45,000 bases of DNA from Mesorhizobium loti (GCF_001510895.1 NZ_LPWA01000120.1:1-45000), one strand, 5' to 3'; counted from the stretch's first letter, positions 33,458 to 41,228 are shown. Notes: generated by a model not told the origin, from the sequence alone. Made by a program: numbers and translations.

Positions 33458-33930
33458 CTTTGATGATCGACGCCGCCGAGTGGATTTCCATCGGGGACTG
33501 GCGAACCCAAGCGGACGAAACGTTGTACGAGCAGCCGTCAACGGATTTCGCCGCGGCTGTATTTGATAAACTTTGGAAAAAGGTGACGAAGGGCGGCAAC
33601 AACCTCATCGATGCCGATGACGAGACCCGCCATAAAGTCCGCATCGCGGCAAAGAAACTTCGCTACGCGGCGGAGTTCTTCGAACCGCTTTTCAAAAGCA
33701 AGGCGCAAGCCAAACGCCATCGACGCTTCATCGAGGCGATGAAGGACCTACAGGATCAGCTCGGGAGCCTCAACGATGTTGCTACCGCCCCTGATATGCT
33801 GGCGGCGCTTGGGCTTTCGGACGTGGCTGGGGCGAAGGATCTCTCCAGCGCCGAAGACAAGTGCAAGCTTATTGAGGACGCCGCGGAAGCGCACCGCGCC
33901 TTTGTCGACACGAGGCGCTTCTGGCGTTGA
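33458..33930 (+). pseudogene. CYTH-CHAD gene, 3' part
   Basis: Directly after the right copy of the CCGCT duplication the frame reads SLMIDAAEWISIGDWRTQAD, FAAAVFDKLWKKVTKGGNNL, DETRHKVRIAAKKLRYAAEF, FEPLFKSKAQAKRHRRFIEA, MKDLQDQLGSLNDVATAPDM. This is the second half of the CHAD domain, with its conserved HKVRIAAKKLRYAAEFF and LQDxLGxLNDxxxA motifs, ending at 33930. Joined to the 5' part it completes a normal protein. The long frame upstream to 32665 runs through the IS element and is not real. CHAD domains bind polyphosphate; the partner CYTH domain acts on triphosphates. Confidence 0.9.
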
Positions 33931-33945
33931 GCGGCGGGAGCTACT

Positions 33946-34020
33946 GGATATGACGAAGAGCGTTTGCTGACCTACATTCGCCTGGTCGATGCGGGCGCCG
34001 AAGACGCCGACTGCGATGCC
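33946..34020 (+). pseudogene. DUF2285 fragment
   Basis: Reads GYDEERLLTYIRLVDAGAED, then ADCDAG, matching the D-E-x-x-L-x-T-Y-x-R-L-x-D...AD core seen in the DUF2285 gene at 20444-20746. No start codon and no continuation of the domain, so it is a short relic about 20 bases past the CHAD stop. Confidence 0.5.
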
Positions 34021-34031
34021 GGCCCGCCCGA

Positions 34032-34064
34032 CAAAAAAAGGCCCGCAGCGGGTGCGCTGCGGCC
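34032..34064 (-). terminator. Rho-independent terminator for the Xre/ParS-like gene
   Basis: On the minus strand GGCCGCAGC pairs with GCTGCGGGCC (one bulge), followed directly by seven T (complement of A at 34033-34039). It lies 26 bases past the stop of the minus-strand gene ending at 34090. Confidence 0.8.
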
Positions 34065-34089
34065 AATCGATTGAAACCGTGTCGGGAAG

Positions 34090-34820
34090 TCAATCCGATG
34101 AAAACGCGCGCGCTGCCGGCACGACGTCCTGCACCATGTCCTCTTTGAGCAGATCGATGGGAATGCGGCCGTCGAGCTCCGGCGAAGGGCGGGTCAGCCA
34201 GAACCAGGCGAGCCTCGCATTGACGATCGCCAACAGCACCTCGCTGATCCCCGGAGCCGGCCTGCCGTCGACGAACTGGGCGAGTGGGAAGACATGCTTG
34301 CGGCCGCCCTTGCGCAGCGCCACGACCTCGCCCCGCCTTTGCCAGCGATGCAGTGTCGAGCGTGGGATGCGATACTTCTCTTCCAGATAGGTGGATCCCG
34401 CGACCTCGCCCGCCCAGTCCTCGATCAACATCGACTGCAGGTCGCCGGTGCGCTCGCGCTGGCATGGCGAGGAAGCTCTTCCGGTTGTTGGCGCTAGGCT
34501 TTCATTCGCGCTTTCGGTGTTCGCCGTGTCCCGGCCCGCATCCGCCGTGCTGCCGCTCGCGGCCTTGTCGCGATGCCGTGGAAGAATTCGGAAGCGAGCG
34601 CAGTCCATTCGCCCCTGAAAGAGCTGATCGCGAGCCGCTGTGTTTGCGAAAGGAAGGGGAATGCCGCGGCGACGCTGCCGGCGATGGCGCTCGATGAAAC
34701 CAGGGTCTGTGTGTCAAGAATGACACCGTGTTGAATGAGTGCCTGTTGCACCGCCTCCGTCACCAGACCTGCCAAGGCGTCTCGCGATATCCCATCCGTG
34801 GTATTTTGAAATGTGGTCAT
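34090..34820 (-). pseudogene. Xre/MbcA/ParS-type antitoxin-like gene with a frameshift
   Basis: Two overlapping frames form one gene. The first (ATG 34820) reads MTTFQNTTDGISRDALAGLV, TEAVQQALIQHGVILDTQTL, LAISSFRGEWTALASEFFHG and ends out of register at 34494. The second picks up near 34600 and reads LIEDWAGEVAGSTYLEEKYR, IPRSTLHRWQRRGEVVALRK (a helix-turn-helix), ISEVLLAIVNARLAWFWLTR, PSPELDGRIPIDLLKEDMVQ and ends at 34090. The W-x-x-x-P-x-x-x-L-x-G-x-x-P-x-D-L-L motif is typical of the toxin-binding domain of Xre/MbcA/ParS antitoxins. Joined, it would be about 240 residues. No RES-type toxin gene follows; instead there is a terminator. Function as an antitoxin is inference. Confidence 0.6.
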
Positions 34821-35371
34821 GTATCTGTCTTGCGGCCACGCGCTCTCGTGCCAGCTGCGGCCGATTGAAAGGCTACAGCAGGAAGACGAAATGGCAGCGG
34901 CAACAGACGCCGCGACCTGACAGCTTGCTGTCTTGCATTTAGCACCCCCACTACCTGCGGGCCTCTCGTAATGTCAGTCGCGAGACGCCTCAGCGTGCAT
35001 GTAGGTGCACTCAGTGACAGGCGCGCGACAGCCTTCTCTGATACGGCGGCAGTTAAATTTAGAGCGTTTCGGCTCGCCGGACCTTAGGGTCTCGGGTGGG
35101 CATAACTCCGCATGCTTTTCTGGGTGGTGGTAGGAAGATGCGCGGGCGTGGATGATCAAGGCGTTGCGTCAGGATTAGGCTCGGCAGGTGCGTCGCGCAT
35201 TGCCCGAACTGGAGCGCGACCTCATCGCGACCACACCTGAGGGACGCCATCGGCGCTATGAAGGCGAAGTTCCGCCCCGGAGCGCCTCGAGGAATGCATC
35301 GCCGGAATTACCGGAGAAATGTGCGTGTGAGCGGAAGCTTCTTCGCTCTCAAATCAGCACGAGGCCTGCTT
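34821..35371. other. Intergenic stretch, no gene supported
   Basis: About 550 bases. A plus-strand run near 35187-35270 (RRALPELERDLIATTPEGRH) looks protein-like but is preceded by an in-frame stop and does not match a family I know. The promoter of the Xre-like gene is expected just right of 34820. Confidence 0.4.
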
Positions 35372-36028
35372 TCACTCGTCCGCCGTGACGGGCCTCCGCG
35401 CCACGGCAGCCGGTCTCCGGTGAAACAGGCCCCGTCGAGCCCGCAAGCGGAAAGCCGCTAACTGGGCAAGGGACGGCAATTGCTGTTTTCGACGCTTCGT
35501 CATTGTCCGGGAGGTTGCCGCCCGCGGCCCGTGTTGAGCGCAGAAACGTCGACTTAACGCGATTTTCATGGGCCGGTCTGTGCTTTCTCCCATCGACGCT
35601 TCACCAACGACCTCCGGGCGTCGGCGCACGGCTCTGACTGAGCCAATGTGGATTGTTACTCCTTCACCGAAATGGACTTTCATCCTTCTATTCCGGTTTT
35701 TCCGCGCCCGGATGCTGGACCGACAGCCCCCGGCGAAGGGCGTCGATTCGAGCCTGTTTAGTGCGTTCTCCGGCCTTCTTTTGTCGACGACTGGTTCTAT
35801 GTACCGACCAATCGAGCGAAGGTAGGCGACGATCTCCGGTAGCAGGTGATCACGATCGCCAAACTCTTCCACGATTGCTTTTACCTTGCGCCAGGGTGCC
35901 TTCCCGTCAACGTCGCCTAGCGAATAGCCTAAGTGACCTATCGCGCAGATCTCGCAGCCAGCCTCGATCGCCTTGTCGACGAAGGCGGGAATCTCGCTCG
36001 CTTTCATTAGCCGCACGTTGCTGGTCAT
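35372..36028 (-). CDS. Hypothetical protein, N-terminus natural, C-terminus probably chimeric
   Basis: The first 85 residues look real: MTSNVRLMKASEIPAFVDKA, IEAGCEICAIGHLGYSLGDV, DGKAPWRKVKAIVEEFGDRD, HLLPEIVAYLRSIGRYIEP. No family recognised. After about residue 105 the reading changes to Arg-rich sequence that matches, in translation, the 5' part of bacterial group II introns (KVHFGEGVTIHIG...GEASMGES), and the last 70 residues are low-quality. The original gene was probably shorter and its 3' end replaced. Start ATG 36028; no strong ribosome binding site is visible. Confidence 0.5.
   Translation of the reverse strand: MTSNVRLMKASEIPAFVDKAIEAGCEICAIGHLGYSLGDVDGKAPWRKVKAIVEEFGDRDHLLPEIVAYLRSIGRYIEPVVDKRRPENALNRLESTPFAGGCRSSIRARKNRNRRMKVHFGEGVTIHIGSVRAVRRRPEVVGEASMGESTDRPMKIALSRRFCAQHGPRAATSRTMTKRRKQQLPSLAQLAAFRLRARRGLFHRRPAAVARRPVTADE
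35560..35700 (-). other. Possible group II intron 5' remnant
   Basis: Read on the minus strand, the sequence starting AAAGTCCATTTCGGTGAAGG resembles the part of domain I of group II introns that commonly precedes an intron-encoded reverse transcriptase, with the GTCGTGCG/GAAGCG-like segments in order. No reverse transcriptase ORF is in the window and no domain V was found, so only a fragment remains, if this is right. Confidence 0.3.
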
Positions 36029-36777
36029 CGTAGATTATCCGTTGGGGTAGGGGCGGCATGAAAATAGCCGACGCTCATCGTGTGTGGAAGGATTGCTGCT
36101 AGTTTCTGGCTTCCCAGAGCCGAGGCCAATAATGAGAATGCGCTGACAGCGCGGTCCAGCGGGCCGATGTCACGCGTTCGGTTGGACGATCTGGTCCGCA
36201 CTATGCTCATGAGCGAGTTTTTCAAGTGAAAACGTTGCAACAATACCTTCAAGTAAATTTACAGATTCTTTGCGACCACAGACCGCTGCGTACAGTACCT
36301 TCACCGGAGGTCTGAGTCAGAGAGTCGGCTTAAAAGAGCCAACGCCGAATCAGCTCGAATCGCGGACGGCACGCAACGGAGGGCCCATAGCAATGACAAG
36401 AGAGCGCTCATCCTGCTAAAGGGCACAAGAGTGTGGCCCTCTGTTTCCAAGCGGCCCACGCGTCCAGGAGCCTCATGAAAGGCGTCGGTTATAAGTGGTA
36501 AGGCGGGTTCGACGCGGGACGTCAGCAACGGCTTTATTAGGCATTTGCAATCTGTACTGTATGATATCCCGCCATGCGCAATCCGGAGCCCACATTTGAC
36601 GGTCCTAGATGATCGTCAATTTTCTTTGACCACGCGATCGCTAACGTTTCTAAATCGCTGCCGTCGCAAAGAAATGTCAAATATTCGGCTTGATCAGAGA
36701 AAATCCGGATGCCATAGGTTGGTTTCATATCGTTGCTCTGACGGATATGAGGATGTTATTATTGAAGGAGCACGTCG
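36029..36777. other. AT-richer intergenic stretch upstream of the intact MucR gene
   Basis: About 750 bases. A 63-codon minus-strand ORF (36537-36728, MKPTYGIRIFSDQAEYLTFL) is present but has only a weak ribosome binding site, so I do not call it. The 36540-36777 part is clearly AT-rich, as expected for a promoter controlled by MucR-type proteins, which often autoregulate. Confidence 0.4.
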
Positions 36778-37218
36778 ATGGCCGAGGAACCAAGCAATAA
36801 TATGATTGAACTTACTGCGGATATCGTTGCCGCGTATGTCCAGAAAAACGCGATACCAGTCTCTGGATTGGCTGATTTGATCGCTAGCGTGAATTCGGCG
36901 TTATCCAATATTGGCCCGCTATCTGTCGCCGCGGAGCCCACCTTTAAACCGGCGGTTAATCCCAAAAAGTCGGTGTTCCCAGACTACATCATCAGCCTTG
37001 AAGATGGGAAGAAATACAAGTCACTTAAACGCCATCTTGCGACCAGTCACGGGCTGACGCCTGATGAATACCGGGCGAGATGGGGTTTGCCGAAGGACTA
37101 TCCCATGGTTGCGCCGAGTTATTCGGCGACCCGATCGGCTCTGGCAAAGTCGCTAGGTCTGGGAAGGAAGCCATCTCCGTCGAAGAAACCTGCGGCGAAA
37201 CACAAGGCGAAGGCCTGA
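36778..37218 (+). CDS. MucR/Ros-family transcriptional regulator
   Basis: A 146-residue protein: MIELTADIVAAYVQKNAIPV, SGLADLIASVNSALSNIGPL, AVNPKKSVFPDYIISLEDGK, KYKSLKRHLATSHGLTPDEY, RARWGLPKDYPMVAPSYSAT and a lysine-rich tail. It is full length and undamaged. MucR proteins bind AT-rich DNA, form higher oligomers through their N-terminus, and repress exopolysaccharide, motility and mobile-element genes. The zinc-finger position has Ser in place of the first Cys and Asp in place of the second, though both His remain, so it is probably a zinc-independent variant as known for some Mesorhizobium loti paralogues. ATG 36778 has GAAGGAG upstream. A small gene follows 39 bases after its stop. Confidence 0.92.
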   Translation: MAEEPSNNMIELTADIVAAYVQKNAIPVSGLADLIASVNSALSNIGPLSVAAEPTFKPAVNPKKSVFPDYIISLEDGKKYKSLKRHLATSHGLTPDEYRARWGLPKDYPMVAPSYSATRSALAKSLGLGRKPSPSKKPAAKHKAKA

Positions 37219-37257
37219 TGTAAGGCGTGGCCGTCAAGGCCAGGGAGCTTGTTTGGC

Positions 37258-37530
37258 ATGCCAAGAATTCACCATGATAATGTCGGCGCCGATGCATCGG
37301 ATTGTGCTGACTTTACGTTTTGGGATGTGGCGCAGCCGGAAGAGGCGGTCAAGGCCGCACTCGACCTGTATGGGTCGAATGCGGCTATTGCTGCAGCTCA
37401 TTGCGCTCTGACGGCCCGCTTCGACGGTCGCGATCGCGACTACCGCTTTTGGTCTGAAGTTTTCTCGAAGTTGAACGACGGAAAATCTCCGGGCACTCAG
37501 CTCGGAAGTTATATTAGTTGGCGGCAGTAA
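37258..37530 (+). CDS. Small hypothetical protein downstream of mucR
   Basis: A 90-residue protein: MPRIHHDNVGADASDCADFT, FWDVAQPEEAVKAALDLYGS, NAAIAAAHCALTARFDGRDR, DYRFWSEVFSKLNDGKSPGT. It looks like real protein with two helices in the middle (AVKAALDLYGSNAAIAAAHC, YRFWSEVFSKL), common in small rhizobial proteins whose role is unknown. I chose ATG 37258, which has GGGAG at about 11 bases; an upstream TTG (37249) lies too near that site. It may be transcribed with mucR, and converges with the DUF2958 operon, with a hairpin at 37562-37590 between them. Confidence 0.65.
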   Translation: MPRIHHDNVGADASDCADFTFWDVAQPEEAVKAALDLYGSNAAIAAAHCALTARFDGRDRDYRFWSEVFSKLNDGKSPGTQLGSYISWRQ

Positions 37531-37561
37531 GAAAGCTGGGGAACGGCTCTCGCCTTCGACA

Positions 37562-37590
37562 CTCAACGCCATCCCGAGGGATGCGTTGAG
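37562..37590. terminator. Hairpin between converging genes
   Basis: CTCAACG at 37562-37568 pairs with CGTTGAG at 37584-37590, with an inner CATCC/GGATG stem and one bulged base. There is no T-run. It lies 32 bases after the plus-strand stop and 15 bases after the minus-strand DUF2958 stop, so it may serve both. Confidence 0.5.
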
Positions 37591-37604
37591 CATCGCGGCG
37601 AACG

Positions 37605-37961
37605 TTACGCCCTGATGCGGCCGAGGCGGCGAGCCTCGTTGGCATAGGTCGACAGCGGCTTGTCCGGCCTGAAGTACAGGTCCCGCTCGACCGGCAGACC
37701 GAGCGGCCCGCGCAGCGAGGAGAGCTCCGATAGGCTGACGTTGCCGATCTCCGGACACCCAAGCCCGAGATCGCAGAGTCCAACGGCGATATCCGGGTCT
37801 TCCGGATTGATTTCGGTCAGGAGCCAGGTCGCGCCGGCATCCGGCGTGAACAGCTTAACGACCGGGATAAAGTCGATTTCGCCGCCGGTGCCGCGGAGGG
37901 GTTGCTGCTGGCGACCATTCGCCAGCAGCTGTTCCCGCAGACTTTGTGTCAAGATCTGCAT
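37605..37961 (-). CDS. DUF2958 family protein
   Basis: A 118-residue protein: MQILTQSLREQLLANGRQQQ, GEIDFIPVVKLFTPDAGATW, LLTEINPEDPDIAVGLCDLG, LGCPEIGNVSLSELSSLRGP, VERDLYFRPDKPLSTYANEA. This is a complete DUF2958 protein (pattern VVKLFxPxAxxTWLLTExxPxDPDxAxGLCDLGxGxPExGxVSLxEL). The family is found on plasmids and conjugative elements next to antirestriction and ParB-type genes; its function is unknown. GGAGG precedes ATG 37961. Another minus-strand gene ends nine bases upstream, so both are in one operon. Confidence 0.93.
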   Translation of the reverse strand: MQILTQSLREQLLANGRQQQPLRGTGGEIDFIPVVKLFTPDAGATWLLTEINPEDPDIAVGLCDLGLGCPEIGNVSLSELSSLRGPLGLPVERDLYFRPDKPLSTYANEARRLGRIRA

Positions 37962-37970
37962 GGCCGCCTC

Positions 37971-38180
37971 CTATTCATCGGCCTTGGGCGTGCGGAGGAC
38001 GACCCGCCCATCGATGGGGAGCGCCTCAAGTAGGAGCGTTCCGCCCTCGCCGTCGTCGTGAGCGAAGAAGGAGCCGATGCGGATCCAGAAGCCCTTTTGG
38101 CCTTCCTTGCCGTCGCGCACGGTGTAGGCGTGGTAGAGCGGCGATTTCGCCTCGGACTTGGTGTTGCGGTTGTTGGTAAT
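37971..38180 (-). CDS. Small element-associated protein with a probable ATT start
   Basis: The conserved part reads NTKSEAKSPLYHAYTVRDGK, EGQKGFWIRIGSFFAHDDGE, GGTLLLEALPIDGRVVLRTP, KADE, 69 residues in all. I recall the same small protein directly upstream of DUF2958 in other rhizobial elements, where it begins at an ATG followed by TN. Here a good ribosome binding site (AAAGGAAAA) is followed at the right distance by ATT (38178-38180) and then ACC AAC AAC, so the start is ATT, either a rare functional start codon or a mutated ATG. The in-frame ATGs far upstream (38381) lie in unrelated sequence. The gene is followed by DUF2958 after nine bases. Confidence 0.7.
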   Translation of the reverse strand: MTNNRNTKSEAKSPLYHAYTVRDGKEGQKGFWIRIGSFFAHDDGEGGTLLLEALPIDGRVVLRTPKADE

Positions 38181-38569
38181 GATCTTTTCCTTTGGTTGCT
38201 GGTTTCTGTCCCGGGGGACAGTTCCAAAGGAGACGGCGCGCAGAGCCGGCTTGTCCCCAACACGGGAGCGCAGCGAATGGAGCGGGCAGGATCGGGACAA
38301 GACGCTGCGCCGGCCAGAAAGGAACGTCATCCGCTCCGGGCGGACCTGCAACGGAAAAGGCGACTGCCAACCGCATGACACCGAGTGTGATGGCCAAGCG
38401 CGCCCTCACAATCAAACCTGCGGTGAAAGGGGATTGTCGGTTTGACGGACCCAAATTCGATTGACTCGAAATGCGCAGTAAGGCGTATAATTCCTTAGTC
38501 GCCCGTACCGAATAGAGGCATTGTGGAGGCTTGGGGGTTCGAGTTTCCGCCAATGTCTGACGGCTGAGA
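38181..38569. other. Intergenic stretch before the small gene at 38570
   Basis: About 390 bases with only shadow frames. CTGTCCC at 38206-38212 is mirrored by GGGACAG at 38215-38221, a short inverted repeat about 25 bases upstream of the small DUF2958-operon gene that could be an operator. Confidence 0.4.
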
Positions 38570-38764
38570 ATGTCGAGCGCCAAGGTGTCTGCATTCGACT
38601 GCGAAATTCTCCGAAGCGCCATCCGCCGTGCGATCATCGAAGGGAAAATCCCGGAAAGCCAGTCCCGGGAATACGCCGCCCAAATGATCCGAGATTTCAC
38701 CGGCGACGACCAGGTTGACCCAGATCTGCTGGATTGGATTGTGCGGAAGCAGCCCGACTCCTAA
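38570..38764 (+). CDS. Small hypothetical protein
   Basis: A 64-residue protein: MSSAKVSAFDCEILRSAIRR, AIIEGKIPESQSREYAAQMI, RDFTGDDQVDPDLLDWIVRK, QPDS. The composition is natural, with three helices and an acidic turn. Similar short proteins ending DLxDWIVRK(Q) occur in rhizobial genomes, but I know no function. The ribosome binding site (GGCTGAGA) is weak. It stands alone between the DUF2958 operon (divergent) and the AbiE operon (same strand, 313 bases on). Confidence 0.55.
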   Translation: MSSAKVSAFDCEILRSAIRRAIIEGKIPESQSREYAAQMIRDFTGDDQVDPDLLDWIVRKQPDS

Positions 38765-38985
38765 AAAAGATGGTGCTGGCGGCGGTCGCGGTCCTCGAAG
38801 ATAATGGCGGTAATGAACGTACCAACTGCCTTATCGAACGCCAATTGTAGCGACGATCGGATGATTCCGTCGGGAGTGTCGCCGTGAGCGGCGATCTGGG
38901 ATGTAGCTGGACCATCCAGCCATCCCGATGCCAGGGATCTTCTCTCTAAGACGACGGCTCCGGTTGCGTTCCAGCGGAGCGATAC

Positions 38986-39061
38986 TTGTCAGAAGTTTGC
39001 AGCATATTTCTGACATGAGCGCTTGGAATGTCGGTCAGAACAGCGTATACATTTTTCTGAC
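38986..39061 (+). promoter_or_regulatory. AbiE promoter with two operator-like inverted repeats
   Basis: Two copies of GTCAGAA-N13/14-TTCTGAC lie at 38988-39014 and 39034-39061. A promoter-like pair TTGGAA (39023-39028) and TATACA (39046-39051) with a 17-base spacer overlaps the second repeat, so bound protein would block transcription. AbiEi antitoxins are known to repress their own operon through paired inverted repeats. The next usable start codon is TTG 39078. Confidence 0.75.
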
Positions 39062-39077
39062 AGAGATTGGAGTCGGC

Positions 39078-39755
39078 TTGGATCTCAAGTCTGAAATTCG
39101 CAGTCGCATGGCGGCTCAGGCACCCTTTGGCGTATGGACGCCGACCGACTTTTTGGACCTCGGCTCACGCGACGCCGTTGACCAGTCCCTTTCGCGTATG
39201 ACCGCAGCGGGTGACATCCGCCGCATCACCCGCGGTCTCTATGATCTGCCGCGCTTTAATTCGCTGACCGGGAAATCGACAAACCCCGATCCCCGCCAAG
39301 TCATCGACGCGCTCGCCAGGCGCGACCAGGCACGCATGCTGGTCGATGGGCTGACGGCTGCCAACGATCTCGGCCTCTCCGATGCGGTCCCCGCCAAGAT
39401 CGCCGTGCATACCGATGCTCGCCTGCGCCGAATACAACTGGGCGCCCAGACAATCACCTTCAAACCGACCGCGCCTAGCCGGCTATATTGGGCAGGTCGC
39501 CCGGGAATGCGCGTCGTTCAAGCGCTCCACTGGCTGCGCGATATGCTCGGCAGCGACCACGAGCGGATCGAGCGCCGCCTTGCCTCTATCTTGGCCGATC
39601 CTGAACATGGTTCGGCTATTGTCGCCGATTTGCGCGAGGGCCTTACCAGCCTCCCAGACTGGATGCAGAACTTTCTACGGCCGTTGCTGAATGAGTCTGG
39701 CCGCACCGCTTCTGAGGACGGGGAAGTTAAGCACCAAACGAGGATGGATCCATGA
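39078..39755 (+). CDS. abiEi: Type IV antitoxin and repressor, AbiEi family
   Basis: A 225-residue protein. The N-terminal winged helix-turn-helix (about 1-75) reads GVWTPTDFLDLGSRDAVDQS, LSRMTAAGDIRRITRGLYDL and the remainder QARMLVDGLTAANDLGLSDA, VPAKIAVHTDARLRRIQLGA, PGMRVVQALHWLRDMLGSDH is the AbiEi/DUF6088-type antitoxin domain. It counteracts the AbiEii toxin and represses the operon. I chose TTG 39078: GGAG lies five bases before it, and it is the first start downstream of the inferred promoter. The frame extends up to 38928, but those starts would lie upstream of or within the operators. Its stop overlaps the toxin start (ATGA). Confidence 0.88.
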   Translation: MDLKSEIRSRMAAQAPFGVWTPTDFLDLGSRDAVDQSLSRMTAAGDIRRITRGLYDLPRFNSLTGKSTNPDPRQVIDALARRDQARMLVDGLTAANDLGLSDAVPAKIAVHTDARLRRIQLGAQTITFKPTAPSRLYWAGRPGMRVVQALHWLRDMLGSDHERIERRLASILADPEHGSAIVADLREGLTSLPDWMQNFLRPLLNESGRTASEDGEVKHQTRMDP

Positions 39756-40816
39756 ATCCGGCCTTCCTGATCTTCCTGTCGGCCGCGGCCGAGGACAGGC
39801 GCGATGCCTTCCTTGGCGCGGCGCGGCGATTGGGCACCGCCGAACAGAACGTCGAGAAGGATTTCTGGGTCTGTTGGACCCTCGACGCGTTGTTCAACAA
39901 TGCCGTAGCCGACAGACCCAGGCTTCTGTTCAAGGGCGGGACATCGCTCTCGAAAGCGTTTGGACTGATGTCCCGATTTTCCGAAGATATAGACATCACC
40001 ATTTTTCGCGACGATCTGGGCCAAGGCGCCAGTGTTGAAGAGCTCGAGGCGCTTAGTGGGAAGAAGCGGCGGAGGCGGCTGGATGCAATCAAGGCTGCAA
40101 GTCAGGCCTACGTGAACGAGTCGATGCGGGAGCAAATGGCCGCTCAACTCCGTGAAGCGCTGCAGACCGCCGGCCTGCCGCCCACCGCCGCACGCATAGA
40201 ATTGGATCGGGATGATCCAGATCAACAGACCCTGCTCATCTGGTACCCACAAATTACATCGACCACCGATGGCTACGTCCGGCCGGCGGTGAAGATAGAA
40301 TCAGGCGCCAAATCTGCGCTCGATCCGAACCGCCCGGCTGTCATACGTCCCTATGTCGCTGATGACGTCCCCGGCATGGATCTTAGTGTAGCCAACGTCA
40401 AAACCGTCGTCGCCGAGCGCACGTTCTGGGACAAGGCGGTGATCTTGCATGGCCTGCGACAATGGTTCGATAAACGAGGTATGCTGCGCGGCGGCGGCCA
40501 ACGAGTGTCCCGTCATTACTATGACGTTTATCGACTTCTGCAGTCGGACGCCGGACACAATGCGGCAGAGGACCTTAACCTGGCTCGGGACTGCGTGCGG
40601 CATGCCCGCATGTTTTTCAACAGCCCAGACCTCAACCTGGCGACGGCGGTGCCTGGCTCTTTCACGCTGTCGCCGAGCCGCGAGATGGCCGCCGAACTGG
40701 CGCGCGACTACACGGCTATGAAAGGCATGATCTTCGGCGATGCCCCTGCTTTCGAAAATATCCTTGAACGGGTGGCAAAGTTTGAAGCTGATGCGAACGC
40801 GAGGGGATTTCGATGA
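39752..40816 (+). CDS. abiEii: Type IV toxin, AbiEii-family nucleotidyltransferase
   Basis: A 354-residue protein of the DUF1814/AbiEii family. The nucleotidyltransferase core is FKGGTSLSKAFGLMSRFSED then IDITIFRDD (GG-x-S-L-x-K and S-E-D-I-D metal site, about 65-92). VRPAVKIESGAKSALDP and VAERTFWDKAVILHGLRQWF are the later conserved motifs, and RVSRHYYDVYRLLQS the C-terminal one. Such toxins add nucleotides to tRNA or other targets and stop growth; AbiE systems cause abortive phage infection or stabilise mobile elements. Start ATG 39752 overlaps the antitoxin stop by four bases, and GAGGATGG precedes it. All motifs are intact, so the module appears functional. Confidence 0.93.
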   Translation: MNPAFLIFLSAAAEDRRDAFLGAARRLGTAEQNVEKDFWVCWTLDALFNNAVADRPRLLFKGGTSLSKAFGLMSRFSEDIDITIFRDDLGQGASVEELEALSGKKRRRRLDAIKAASQAYVNESMREQMAAQLREALQTAGLPPTAARIELDRDDPDQQTLLIWYPQITSTTDGYVRPAVKIESGAKSALDPNRPAVIRPYVADDVPGMDLSVANVKTVVAERTFWDKAVILHGLRQWFDKRGMLRGGGQRVSRHYYDVYRLLQSDAGHNAAEDLNLARDCVRHARMFFNSPDLNLATAVPGSFTLSPSREMAAELARDYTAMKGMIFGDAPAFENILERVAKFEADANARGFR

Positions 40817-41027
40817 GGTTGCACTGCCCTGATAAGCGCGATCACGAAAATTTTTGCGGTGCGCTCGGCTTCGTCTTATCGCGCACGGCTACGTCCATCT
40901 TCGCTGCCTTCCGCTCCGTCACCATACAAGCCATTGATTTCAAACACATTTCTCTCTTGCTAACGCGCCGTCACTTGGCATCATTGTCGCGAGGCGGAGT
41001 ATTCCGCGTGAAGACAGGGACGCGATC

Positions 41028-41228
41028 ATGGCGCGACCGAGACGTACAACAGCCGAGAAGCTTCGTGTGGTCGCCGACGCGGCTCCGGCCCGCGAACCGG
41101 CTGTGCCTGCGTCGTCGAAGCCCGATCCACGCCTCGTCAATCTGGTCCGGCTGCTGGCGCGACAGGCCGCAAGGGACTTCGTTCAAGCCGAAACGGATAG
41201 CCGGACGCGAGACCGCCTCCCGGAGTAA
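41028..41228 (+). CDS. Small basic protein upstream of the recombinase
   Basis: A 66-residue protein: MARPRRTTAEKLRVVADAAP, AREPAVPASSKPDPRLVNLV, RLLARQAARDFVQAETDSRT. The segment P-x-L-V-x-L-x-R-x-L-A-R-x-A-A-x-x-x is common in short ORFs directly upstream of large serine recombinase genes in rhizobia. It may be a recombination directionality or accessory factor, but no evidence beyond position is available. It ends 12 bases before the recombinase ATG, so the two are very probably co-transcribed. Confidence 0.6.
   Translation: MARPRRTTAEKLRVVADAAPAREPAVPASSKPDPRLVNLVRLLARQAARDFVQAETDSRTRDRLPE

Noticed and set aside
32665..33930. A 421-codon plus-strand gene
   Set aside because: Only the part after 33457 is protein-like (CHAD). 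The rest runs antisense through the IS21-family element.
36537..36728. 63-codon minus-strand ORF upstream of mucR
   Set aside because: Weak ribosome binding site, no family, and it covers the AT-rich promoter region of mucR.
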